Assembly (NCBI RefSeq): GCF_036320485.1
Contig: NZ_CP132911.1
Span: forward strand, 496,001-560,000
Reading direction: 5' to 3'
Length of the DNA: 64,000 nt
DNA from: Dyella sp. A6
GTDB taxonomy: Bacteria > Pseudomonadota > Gammaproteobacteria > Xanthomonadales > Rhodanobacteraceae
The position numbers and the translations under genes are program-made. The notes under the pieces were generated by a model. It ran no database searches, had not been told where the DNA came from, and saw only the letters and a program-made list of their open reading frames with translations. This document shows, piece by piece, positions 53,972-62,964 of the stretch. Position 1 is the first letter of the stretch, and the number at the start of each line of letters is the position of its first letter.

Positions 53972-54265
53972 ATGAGCAAACTGCGTCCGCTGCACGATCG
54001 CGTCATCGTCAAGCGCCTGGAAGAGGAGCGCGTCTCCGCCGGCGGTATCGTCATCCCCGACAGCGCCACCGAAAAGCCGACCCGCGGCAAGGTCATCGCC
54101 GCCGGTACCGGCCGCATCATGGAGGACGGCAAGGTTCGTCCGATGTCGCTGAAGGAAGGCGACGTGGTGCTGTTCGGCAAGTACGCCGGCCAGGAAATCA
54201 AGATCGACGGCGAAGAGCTGGTCTTCCTGAAGGAAGACGACATCGTGGCCGTGATCGAAGGCTGA
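53972..54265 (+). CDS. groES: Co-chaperonin GroES
   Basis: 97 residues, standard length. It begins [15 protein letters not shown]; the mobile loop is [11 protein letters not shown], which contacts GroEL, and the roof is [11 protein letters not shown] 53972 follows a GGAG ribosome binding site. It is under the CIRCE promoter and followed by groL at 99 bp. Confidence 0.98.
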   Translation: MSKLRPLHDRVIVKRLEEERVSAGGIVIPDSATEKPTRGKVIAAGTGRIMEDGKVRPMSLKEGDVVLFGKYAGQEIKIDGEELVFLKEDDIVAVIEG

Positions 54266-54352
54266 TCGGGTTGAGCGCGTAGACCGCGCTCGCCAGTCGC
54301 CGGGCTCGCTTTCGAGACCAGCAACCCCTTTCCTTTATTTCGAAATTTTTGA

Positions 54353-56011
<1,659 letters not shown>

Positions 56012-56037
56012 TCCATCCGGTCCCGTCGTTCCAGAAG

Positions 56038-56066
56038 GAAACCCCGCTTCGGCGGGGTTTCTTTTT
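56038..56066 (+). terminator. Rho-independent terminator of groESL
   Basis: GAAACCCCGC (56038-56047), loop TTCG, GCGGGGTTTC (56052-56061), then TTTTT. A perfect 10-bp stem with a UUCG-type loop and U-tract, a strong terminator for the groESL transcript. It may also act on the converging GTPase operon (stem is symmetric, with AAA on the other side). Confidence 0.95.
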
Positions 56067-56121
56067 GGGGCGGTGTCGATGTGATTGGCGTCAACGGATA
56101 CGCGGAGTGTCCATGGCTGTC

Positions 56122-56673
56122 TCAGGCGCTGGCGATCTGGCTGCCGACGAAGCGGCTCGACAAAAGGATCTTGACGAGAAAGTCGACCTGTTCGGGTTCA
56201 CGAGCATCCACCTTCACGACCGGCAGGCGAAAGCCCTTCGTGATGAGATCGTTGCGGAATGCGTCAAGCCTGAAGCTTGGTACCAGATCGCTCCTCGTGA
56301 CGCCTACCGCGAAGCTGGCGTGCGGAGCCAGCTTGGAAAACTCCTCCAGCATCAGTGCGGCGTAGGTCAGTTTCTGGGGTGAACACGCATTGACCAGAAC
56401 GATGATGCCCATGGCGCCGTGGCAGACCATGGGCCACATGAAGTCGAGGTACTTCTGGCCGGGAACGCCATAAATGTGCAGCAATTCGCCGTCGTCCAGT
56501 TCGACCGTGCTGTAGTCCAGCGCCACCGTCGTGGTGAGCTTGCCATCGATCTGTTCGCTGCTCATCGGCATCTCGGTGCTCACCGGAGGGACGTCGGAGA
56601 TGGACCGGATGGCGGTGGTTTTGCCAGCCCCAACATGACCAACGAAAACGAGTTTGTTCTGGTAATTATCCAT
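56122..56673 (-). CDS. Small Ras-like GTPase of the conservon (CvnD) type
   Basis: 183 residues. P-loop G-H-V-G-A-G-K-T is at 12-19. The G3 box is Y-G-V-P-G-Q-K-Y-L-D-F-M-W (about 68-80) in place of the canonical D-x-x-G-Q; this Gly for Asp change and the following F-M-W are features of the conservon GTPases of actinobacteria (CvnD), which have F-G-T-P-G-Q-E-R-F-W-F-M-W. The G4 box is T-R-S-D (126-129) rather than N-K-x-D, so nucleotide specificity may differ. ATG at 56673 overlaps the end of the upstream gene by 8 bp. It is the last gene of the Roadblock operon and faces the groESL terminator. Confidence 0.88.
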   Translation of the reverse strand: MDNYQNKLVFVGHVGAGKTTAIRSISDVPPVSTEMPMSSEQIDGKLTTTVALDYSTVELDDGELLHIYGVPGQKYLDFMWPMVCHGAMGIIVLVNACSPQKLTYAALMLEEFSKLAPHASFAVGVTRSDLVPSFRLDAFRNDLITKGFRLPVVKVDAREPEQVDFLVKILLSSRFVGSQIASA

Positions 56674-57634
56674 GCTGCCGTCCGAATAACTTGAGTCCGA
56701 AGCGTTTTGCCACATTCATGAACGAGTGCGTCAGCGTTGCCTTGCCGGCCAGCGAGTGCACGTTGTGCCGGGATGGCGTCGTGACGGTGAGGCCACTCAG
56801 ATGGGCTACCTGGATAAGTCGAGTGGCATCGGCCGGATCGATGCCGGTGGTCCGTGCCAGGCTGTCTGCGGTGGATCCGGAATACATCAGTTGCGCAATG
56901 GCTGGAAGCCATTGTGGCGGGCAATAGTGTGCGTCTAGCTCGGGCCATGCCGACAGCTGCACTGGGCGTGCATCGTCCCCTTTAGGCAGCGCGAATGTTT
57001 CGTGCGTGACGATACGCCACCAAAGCGATTCGATCGTCACCGTGTTGTACGCCTGTTCTGTCAGGCGGGTGTTGCAAGCCCTGGTATCGAGCGCCTTGGA
57101 TGTCCAGTCATCGGCCATCGAGTGCGTGACGATGTCTTCCATGGCGGCTGGATCGGACAGTAGTACCAGGCCGGCACCCTGATCCACGATGAAAGAAGTG
57201 GTGCCGCGTGCAAAGGTCATGATGCCGTTGGCCAAGCGACTGCGGTCCAGAGCCTGCAGCAAGGGAGGAAGGAGCTTGCGTGCCTTTGTGCCCGACACGC
57301 TCACGATCGCGATCAACTGCTTGAGCGCGGTGGCGATATCCCTGACGGTCGCATTGAGCGGGAGCGACATCGACGAGGCCGGCCCGATACTGGTGACCCG
57401 GTTGAAAGTCAGTAAGGGCAATTTTGTGGACAACGCCGAACTGGCGGCGGAGCGGCCGTCGACGGAAGTCGTGTCGGCCACCAGGATGTCCGCAGGGGAC
57501 GTGCCCCATGGCATCACGCTGACATCGAGCCGTTCGGCGGCGAGCAGGTTGCATGCGACCTTCAGCCGAGTGGCAGGCAGAATGTCCAGCCCGGCGATTG
57601 CGATGGCGGCCTTTGTGGTCATGTGGCGTGTCAT
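56666..57634 (-). CDS. Winged-helix-containing partner protein, unknown (DUF742-like inference)
   Basis: 322 residues. The N-terminal part (about 8-110) alternates strands and helices like a receiver domain (D-I-L-V-A-D-T-T-S-V-D-G at the third strand), but key acidic residues are not in place, so it is at best a pseudo-receiver. The C-terminal part (about 235-300) has a helix-turn-helix look (S-T-A-D-S-L-A-R-T-T-G-I-D-P-A-D-A-T-R-L-I-Q-V-A-H-L-S-G-L-T-V). In conservons the third protein, CvnC (DUF742), is also a winged-helix protein. The likeness is inferred, not shown by sequence alignment. It is coupled to the GTPase gene by an 8-bp overlap. The frame has a possible second start at M5. Confidence 0.65.
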   Translation of the reverse strand: MTRHMTTKAAIAIAGLDILPATRLKVACNLLAAERLDVSVMPWGTSPADILVADTTSVDGRSAASSALSTKLPLLTFNRVTSIGPASSMSLPLNATVRDIATALKQLIAIVSVSGTKARKLLPPLLQALDRSRLANGIMTFARGTTSFIVDQGAGLVLLSDPAAMEDIVTHSMADDWTSKALDTRACNTRLTEQAYNTVTIESLWWRIVTHETFALPKGDDARPVQLSAWPELDAHYCPPQWLPAIAQLMYSGSTADSLARTTGIDPADATRLIQVAHLSGLTVTTPSRHNVHSLAGKATLTHSFMNVAKRFGLKLFGRQHG

Positions 57635-57649
57635 GCGATGAGATCCGGA

Positions 57650-57679
57650 AACGCGTGGCCGCCTGGGCGGCCACGCGTT
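57650..57679 (-). terminator. 13-bp hairpin between roadblock gene and partner gene (attenuator?)
   Basis: AACGCGTGGCCGC pairs perfectly with GCGGCCACGCGTT around a 4-nt loop; an outer CCGGAAA / TTTCCGG pair (57645-57651 and 57689-57695) extends or competes with it. It lies inside the operon, 15 bp from the partner gene start. With no U-run it may act as an mRNA stabiliser, processing site or partial terminator that lowers the two distal genes. Confidence 0.5.
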
Positions 57680-57705
57680 GATCGAAATTTCCGGATTGCG
57701 CCCGA

Positions 57706-58065
57706 TCAGCTGAAATCCAGCGAGGATTCGTAGGCCTTCAGTTCATGGCGGGCCATGGCGAGGTTGGACTTGGCGCGATCCAGCACGACGTACAGGAACA
57801 GCTGCTCGTTGCTCTGCAGGGGGCGCAGCAGGTGATACTGCTTGCCGAGCGTAATGAGGATGTCTTCGATGGTGTCGTCCAGGTTCAGTTGAGAAGCGAC
57901 ACGGCGCTTTGCGCGCATCACTTCGGTGTTGCCGGCGGCGGCGACTTCCAGGTCGACGGAGCCGCCACCTGCGGTGGCGAGTGCCATGCCGCTGTCCGTG
58001 TCGACCAATGCCGCACCGACGAAGCCGGCGATGTCCGAAAGCTGCTCAAGATTGAATTTCGTCAT
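57706..58065 (-). CDS. Roadblock/LC7-family protein
   Basis: 119 residues with the Roadblock/LC7 pattern: N-L-E-Q-L-S-D-I-A-G-F-V-G-A-A-L-V-D-T-D-S-G-M-A-L-A (first helix and strand) and L-I-T-L-G-K-Q-Y-H-L-L-R-P-L. Roadblock proteins act with small GTPases of the MglA/CvnD type, commonly as activating partners. It lies second in the operon, behind the other Roadblock gene (87-bp gap). No signal peptide or membrane segment. Confidence 0.78.
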   Translation of the reverse strand: MTKFNLEQLSDIAGFVGAALVDTDSGMALATAGGGSVDLEVAAAGNTEVMRAKRRVASQLNLDDTIEDILITLGKQYHLLRPLQSNEQLFLYVVLDRAKSNLAMARHELKAYESSLDFS

Positions 58066-58152
58066 GTTCTTTCCCGTTGATTGTCGATTTTGAAGGTCAT
58101 AGCCACGGTTGCCGCCTATTGCGACAGTGCCGGAGCCGGTGTTTGTGGAGTG

Positions 58153-58566
58153 TCAGGCAGCTCTGGGAATCAGTGCGCTGACCCGCTGGGCGCAGTTGCG
58201 CGCAGCAAAAAGCAGGGACGCCAGGGCGGCGCGGGAATCGTCCATGGCGGCCAAAGTCATGGGGGTTGGACCGTTGATGCGAATAAGCACCATGTTTCCA
58301 CCCGGGGTGCAGACGGTGGCGTACTCAGCCGAACGCATGCCGAGCTCGCGTGCCATGGTCTCGCCCAGGGTCAGGAATGAGTTGGTCATGGCGGCCAGTC
58401 GTCTGGGATCGGCGATGTTCGATGCCGTCCAGTTGCACACAGCCCTGCCATCCGCGGTGGACAAAAGAATCAGTGCGATGCCTGGCACTTGGTTCGACAT
58501 GTCCTGGAATTCATGCATCACCTGATCTGCGTCGGGCAGCGATGCAGCATGTGACCGTGTGTGCAT
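58153..58566 (-). CDS. Roadblock/LC7-domain protein
   Basis: 137 residues. The domain is at about 12-130: Q-V-M-H-E-F-Q-D-M-S-N-Q-V-P-G-I-A-L-I-L-L-S-T-A-D-G-R-A-V-C-N-W, then R-R-L-A-A-M-T-N-S-F-L-T-L-G-E-T-M-A-R-E-L. That is the MglB/CvnB-type layout. ATG 58566 is preceded by CAGGAGCTCC, a good ribosome binding site. First gene of the four-gene operon. The frame is open upstream but without likeness. Confidence 0.85.
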   Translation of the reverse strand: MHTRSHAASLPDADQVMHEFQDMSNQVPGIALILLSTADGRAVCNWTASNIADPRRLAAMTNSFLTLGETMARELGMRSAEYATVCTPGGNMVLIRINGPTPMTLAAMDDSRAALASLLFAARNCAQRVSALIPRAA

Positions 58567-58708
58567 GGAGCTCCTGATTTTATGTGTGGTTGCCTGTTGC
58601 AATGCATTGCTCCTGGGCGGGGCTGTTCCTGGCTGGCAACATGGGTGTCGGGCGCATATCGATGCAACCAATACAGCCGCTTGGCGGTTGCGATGCTCTC
58701 GGTGGCGC

Positions 58709-58740
58709 GTAAACAAGAGCGACAAAGCGCTATTGCTTAC
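58709..58740. promoter_or_regulatory. Imperfect inverted repeat upstream of the Roadblock operon
   Basis: GTAAACAAGAGCG and CGCTATTGCTTAC match in 11 of 13 positions around a 6-nt loop, about 143-174 bp upstream of the first Roadblock gene. The gap 58567-58770 otherwise holds nothing clear. A repressor or regulator site is possible. Confidence 0.3.
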
Positions 58741-58772
58741 CTGGGCTTCGGTGATGGCGCGCCTTCATTTAA

Positions 58773-58788
58773 TGTGATGCGCATCACG
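58773..58788. promoter_or_regulatory. CRP/Clp binding site
   Basis: TGTGA-TGCGCA-TCACG (58773-58788) matches the CRP/Clp consensus TGTGA-N6-TCACA at nine of ten positions and is flanked by AT-rich DNA. In Xanthomonas, Clp is the CRP homologue that responds to c-di-GMP. It lies between the Roadblock operon (207 bp) and the candidate RNA at 58815, and could serve either. Confidence 0.75.
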
Positions 58789-58814
58789 AAAATGTGGGGC
58801 TAGACTAATGGGCG

Positions 58815-58913
58815 ACGGGCCCGCTTTTCATAGGAGCCTTCTTAATTTGTAGTCCGGCGAGCCGTGCTGTAAGCGGTACGCCTACAGCAGATTTGAAAAA
58901 GACCTAGGCCCGT
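58815..58913 (+). ncRNA. Candidate structured RNA behind a Clp site
   Basis: The segment starts with ACGGGCC and ends with GGCCCGT, a closing 7-bp stem. Inside, TGCTGTA (58865-58871) and TACAGCA (58883-58889) form a 7-bp stem with an inner GCG/CGC. A possible -10 box (TAGACT, 58801-58806) and the Clp site precede it. No ORF lies within and no plus-strand gene follows until cysB. It fits no riboswitch or RNA family I know. The remaining sequence 58914-59141 holds nothing recognisable. Confidence 0.4.
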
Positions 58914-59141
58914 TTCGGGAGGCCGTGGGTGTGATCGCATACGTCGGCGCGGCGATCGATAAGGGGGCGACGCGTTGGTGCTGTCACGGTCCGGTACGTG
59001 CCGGGCGGTAACGGTAGTTATTGCGACCGCACTTCCTGGCGGGACTCATGTCCCAGGACGATGCCGATGTCCAGCACCCCGGCTGCGTTGCAACCAGGAT
59101 GTGCGCAATCGGTGGGCGGCTTGCCAGTGGCCGGTGTGCCC

Positions 59142-61019
59142 TCAACGCAAAGGCGCTGCCGTGGCGGGGGCCGCGGCAGGAGTTGTCGCCGATGGCGTGG
59201 CCGGCAGTTGCAGCACGGCGTCGATCAGCCTGTCCAGCTTGCCTTTCATGCGCAGCAGCGCGGCGCTGGACATTTCGTTGTCGAGTTTTTGTTGCGCGGG
59301 CGTCTCGTGAATCGGCGGGGCGCCGGGCGCGCGGGTGAGCATGGCCAGCTGCGACACCAGCCGGGTCAGGGCGAAGTAGCCGTCGTTGTGGATGCCGGCG
59401 GCATCGAGCAGCATGCCGGGGAGCATCCAGGCGGCCACATCCTCGTGCACGGCCTTGCCGGGATGTCCCGGGTCGACCAACAGCCAGGTGCCCGGCTCGG
59501 CGAGCATGTTGCCGCCGTCGACGAAGCCGTCGGTCCGGTAGACGCCGGTCAGTGCAGGCAGGTGGTCGCCGTAGAACAGCAACAGGGTGGGGCGCTTGCG
59601 CCTGGCCACCATCGCGGCGAGGCGCCCCAGCTGCTGGTCCGCGTGCTGCATGTGATACAGGTAATTCTGAAGTTCGAGCTTGTCCCTGCCCTCGATGCCG
59701 GCAGGCACGGCAATGCGGTCGCGTGCAGCGGTGTCGGCGGGCGTGATGTCGTAGGGGCCGTGGGCTTCGATGCTGATGGCGAACAGGAACTGTGGCGGCC
59801 CGCTGTCCTTGAGCTGGCGCATGATCTGGTCGGTCATCGCGCTGTCGGCCATGTACTTGCCGTCGTTCGCTGCGTCGGCGGGGAAGTCGTTGCGCGAGAT
59901 GAAGCGCTCGAATCCCAGGGCCTTGAACGCCACGTTGCGGTTCCAGAACGTGGGGTCGTTACCGTGGATCGCCACGGTCTGGTAGCCGTGAGCCCGCAGT
60001 GTGCGGACGATGCTGGGGACGACTTTCTGGTTGAGCTGCAGGTAAGGGAACTGCAGGTCGTCGAAATAACGCAGTGGCAGTCCCGTCAGCATCTCGAATT
60101 CGGTGCGGATCGTGCCGCCGCCGAAAGTCGGGACGCGCAGCGGGCCGCTGGCGCCCTCGGCGGCAAGTCGGCGCAGGTTGGGCGTCAGGTTCGCGTGCTG
60201 GTAACCGCGCAGGATCGACGGGTCGAAGAACGACTCGCTCTGGATCACCACGATATCCGGCAGTGCAGCAGCGGCTGCGGCCGGTTGCTCCATCTGCTGG
60301 CGAAGCGCAGGTCCGGTCTGGCCAAGCAGTTGCCTGACCGCGGCGGGGTCGGCCTTGCGCTTGGTGTGGCCGTACTGGATGTCGAACAGCAGCAGTGAGC
60401 TGATCAGGCCGGAATGGGTGGTGGTCGACGCGGCCGACCAGGGCTCCAGCCACAACACGCGGGCGTTGTAGATGCCGGCCCAGGCCGGATTTCCGGCCAG
60501 CAGCGTGCCGAGCAGTGCAGCCAGGATGGCGCCGCCGGCCAGCCGTTTGCCGCGTGTGCGGCGCTCGAAAAGCGGCGGCTCGAAACGCCACAGCGCGACC
60601 ACCGCGGCGCCGCCGGCCAGCAGGGCGAGGTAGGGCCAGGGGCTATGTGGCAGATAGCCGGCCAGCAGGTGCACCCCGCCATGGCGCAACTGCCCGACCA
60701 TGCGGAAGTCGGCCGGCATCAGCGGTGTGCCGAGGTTGGCCACCTTCAGCGCGTTGATGCCGTAGAGCACAGCCTGCAGCAGGCAGACAAGTCCGTACGA
60801 CCAGAACAAGCGACGGCTGAGCGCAAGCAGAAGTCCGCCCAGCAGCAGGCCAGGAAGCGCATTGGCCAGCGGAAACCTGGGTTGCTGCAAAAGGCGCAGC
60901 GGAGCGACACCGGGATGGCCGTCCAGAAGTCCGGTAAGCAGTACGAAAACGACGAGCGTCACCGCCAGCAGCGCAGCGCGCGCCGGAAGCGAACGTGGAT
61001 AGAAATGTCGTGAAGGCAT
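59142..61019 (-). CDS. LTA synthase-like membrane sulfatase
   Basis: 625 residues. Five hydrophobic segments (about 12-185) precede an extracytoplasmic sulfatase-type domain. Catalytic features include I-Q-S-E-S-F-F-D-P (metal-binding Glu), the nucleophile Thr in F-G-G-G-T-I-R-T-E-F-E, S-I-E-A-H-G-P-Y-D and Y-G-D-H-L-P-A-L. This is the LtaS/OpgB-like group, which transfers phosphoglycerol or phosphoethanolamine onto envelope glycans. In a Gram-negative a role on osmoregulated periplasmic glucans or lipid A-related targets is more likely than lipoteichoic acid. The C-terminal tail is alanine/proline/threonine-rich. ATG 61019 is preferred to 61070. Confidence 0.88.
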   Translation of the reverse strand: MPSRHFYPRSLPARAALLAVTLVVFVLLTGLLDGHPGVAPLRLLQQPRFPLANALPGLLLGGLLLALSRRLFWSYGLVCLLQAVLYGINALKVANLGTPLMPADFRMVGQLRHGGVHLLAGYLPHSPWPYLALLAGGAAVVALWRFEPPLFERRTRGKRLAGGAILAALLGTLLAGNPAWAGIYNARVLWLEPWSAASTTTHSGLISSLLLFDIQYGHTKRKADPAAVRQLLGQTGPALRQQMEQPAAAAAALPDIVVIQSESFFDPSILRGYQHANLTPNLRRLAAEGASGPLRVPTFGGGTIRTEFEMLTGLPLRYFDDLQFPYLQLNQKVVPSIVRTLRAHGYQTVAIHGNDPTFWNRNVAFKALGFERFISRNDFPADAANDGKYMADSAMTDQIMRQLKDSGPPQFLFAISIEAHGPYDITPADTAARDRIAVPAGIEGRDKLELQNYLYHMQHADQQLGRLAAMVARRKRPTLLLFYGDHLPALTGVYRTDGFVDGGNMLAEPGTWLLVDPGHPGKAVHEDVAAWMLPGMLLDAAGIHNDGYFALTRLVSQLAMLTRAPGAPPIHETPAQQKLDNEMSSAALLRMKGKLDRLIDAVLQLPATPSATTPAAAPATAAPLR

Positions 61020-61190
61020 GGATGTCCGGTGACCTTTCGGCAGGCGGCCGGACTGTAACGTGAGTGACATGAACCCGTTGTCGGGCGGCGTGCATCCGTT
61101 GCCGCGGGTTCAGATCGTGCCGAACCCGGCATGTATGGCTGGTACGTTGCCTTCGTGACCGGCAGGCTCGGCAGAGCAGGGGCGGCTGGA

Positions 61191-62639
61191 TCAGGCGGCG
61201 TCGGCGAGCGTGCCGGAGTATTGCTGTGCGCCGGCTGCCGAAGTGCCCGGTTGCAGCAGTTCGCCATACCAGTGCAGCGAGCTGGCGAACGACGCCACTT
61301 CGCCGACGATCAGCAGTGCAGGTGCCGAGATCGCGTGGCGTTGTGCCAGTTCCGGCAGCTCGGCCAGCGAGCCGGTCAGGGTGCGTTGTTGCGGCATGGA
61401 GCCGTTTTCCACCAGTGCGAACGGGGTGGCGGCATCGCGCCCGTGGGTAAGCAGTTTCTCCGACACGGTATCGAGTCGGCCGACGCCCATGTAGAAGGCC
61501 AGGGTCTGGCGCTCGCGGGCCAGTGCCGGCCAATCGATGCGATCGAGGGAGTCCTTGCAGTGTGCGGTGACCAGCCGTACCGACTGTGCATGGTCGCGGT
61601 GGGTCAGTGGCACGCCAGCGTGCGCCGCGCAGGCAACGGCGGCGGTAATGCCGGGCACGACTTCGAAGGCGATGCCGTGGCGCTGCAGGAACTGCAGTTC
61701 TTCGCCGCCGCGGCCGAAGACGAACGGGTCGCCACCCTTCAGTCGTACCACGCGACTTCCCTTGCGTGCATGCTTCAACAGCAGGCCATGGATGTCGTCC
61801 TGCGGCGTGTGAACGCCGCCGCTGCGCTTGCCCACGGCGATGCGTTCGGCATCGCGTCGCGCCAGTTCGAGCACCGCCGCAGGTACCAGTGCGTCGTGAA
61901 GAATCACGTCGGCCTCGTTCAGTGCGCGCAACGCGCGCAGGGTCAGCAGGCCGGGATCGCCAGGGCCGGCGCCAACCAGGACCACGGAGCCGGGCGATGC
62001 TGCATGTGCCTGGGTTTCGAGCGCGGTCTGCAGCGTGTGTTCGGCCAGCGCCGGCTGTGCGGCGCGCAGCAGTGCACGCACCGGGCCGTCGTGCAGCCAG
62101 TCGTAGAACCGGCGGCGCTGTGCGAGGTCCGGGTGGCGATCACGGATGCGCGGTCGGTAACGGTGGGCCAGTCGTAACAGCGGGCCCCAGGCGGGATCGA
62201 GCAGGCCTTCGATCCGTTCACGCAGGCGGCGGGCCAGTGCGGGAGCCACACCTGCGGTGGAAATGGCGACCTGCAGCGGCGAGCGGTCGATCACGGCCGG
62301 CACCTGGAAGGTCGAGAGCGCCGGGTCGTCCACTACGTTCACCAGCCGACGCCGGGCGGTGGCTTCAGCGGCGATGCGCATGTTCAGCGGCCGGTCGCCG
62401 GTCGCCGCGATCACCATCCAGCTGCCCTTCTGCCAGTTGCGTTGATAGCGTCCGGGAAGATGCGTGATGCGCCCCTGCACGGCCCATTCGCCGAGAGTGT
62501 CAGTAAGTGTCGGGGCGCCGACGCTGACCCGCGCGCCGGCATCGAGCAGTGCCGCCGTTTTGCGCTCGGCCACCATGCCGCCACCCACCACCAGCACGGT
62601 GCGGTCAGTGAGATCGGCGAACAGGGGATAGAGCGGCAT
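61191..62639 (-). CDS. cysG: Siroheme synthase CysG
   Basis: 482 residues. The N-terminal bifunctional dehydrogenase/ferrochelatase has [20 protein letters not shown] and the C-terminal SAM uroporphyrinogen-III methyltransferase has [21 protein letters not shown], and [17 protein letters not shown]. It makes sirohaem, the cofactor of sulfite and nitrite reductases. It is divergent from the cysB leader with a 217-bp gap, consistent with control by CysB. Confidence 0.97.
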   Translation of the reverse strand: MPLYPLFADLTDRTVLVVGGGMVAERKTAALLDAGARVSVGAPTLTDTLGEWAVQGRITHLPGRYQRNWQKGSWMVIAATGDRPLNMRIAAEATARRRLVNVVDDPALSTFQVPAVIDRSPLQVAISTAGVAPALARRLRERIEGLLDPAWGPLLRLAHRYRPRIRDRHPDLAQRRRFYDWLHDGPVRALLRAAQPALAEHTLQTALETQAHAASPGSVVLVGAGPGDPGLLTLRALRALNEADVILHDALVPAAVLELARRDAERIAVGKRSGGVHTPQDDIHGLLLKHARKGSRVVRLKGGDPFVFGRGGEELQFLQRHGIAFEVVPGITAAVACAAHAGVPLTHRDHAQSVRLVTAHCKDSLDRIDWPALARERQTLAFYMGVGRLDTVSEKLLTHGRDAATPFALVENGSMPQQRTLTGSLAELPELAQRHAISAPALLIVGEVASFASSLHWYGELLQPGTSAAGAQQYSGTLADAA

Positions 62640-62856
62640 GGCGGCGGCGTTCGGGTGGAATGAGGCGGATCCACGTTACGGCATGACGCCGCGCGTACTG
62701 AAATGACCGCTATGAACGAGGTTATGCCGGGCCATCATGATCTCCGAAAGCCTAGGCTCAATAAGGATTCAAATGGATGGATAGACGTCCAAATTGTCGA
62801 TGTGTTAAGGTCGCGTGCATGTTGCCCGGCATGGTGCCGGCACCTGGAGATACGTC

Positions 62857-62964
62857 ATGCTGAAAATCATGTATAGCTATCCGCCGCGCACCATGTCCTG
62901 TCCGTGTTCCAAGCGTCGCGTCGATACCCCTCATTCACGCTCATCACTGGACAGGACATCATGA
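62857..62964 (+). CDS. 35-codon cysteine-containing leader ORF of cysB
   Basis: ATG 62857 follows a strong ribosome binding site GGAGA (62846-62850) at 6 nt spacing. The 35-residue product has Cys at positions 15 and 17 in M-S-C-P-C-S-K. Its TGA (62962-62964) overlaps the cysB ATG (62961) as ATGA, so translation is coupled. The first Cys codons lie in the left arm of an inverted repeat whose right arm covers the cysB ribosome binding site. The peptide itself has no known family. Expression is inferred from the signals only. Confidence 0.7.
   Translation: MLKIMYSYPPRTMSCPCSKRRVDTPHSRSSLDRTS
62893..62959 (+). promoter_or_regulatory. RBS-sequestering hairpin in the cysB leader
   Basis: ATGTCCTGTCC (62893-62903) and GGACAGGACAT (62949-62959) are perfect complements (11 bp, plus a possible G-U pair). 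The right arm contains AGGAC, the likely cysB ribosome binding site, and ends one base before the cysB ATG. The left arm contains codons 13-16 of the leader ORF, including the Cys codon TGT. The pairing would repress cysB translation unless a ribosome occupies or stalls on the left arm. Confidence 0.7.

Noticed and set aside
58815..58913. c-di-GMP riboswitch (GEMM) for the structured segment
   Set aside because: The conserved GEMM core sequences are absent; only the stem architecture was kept as a candidate RNA.
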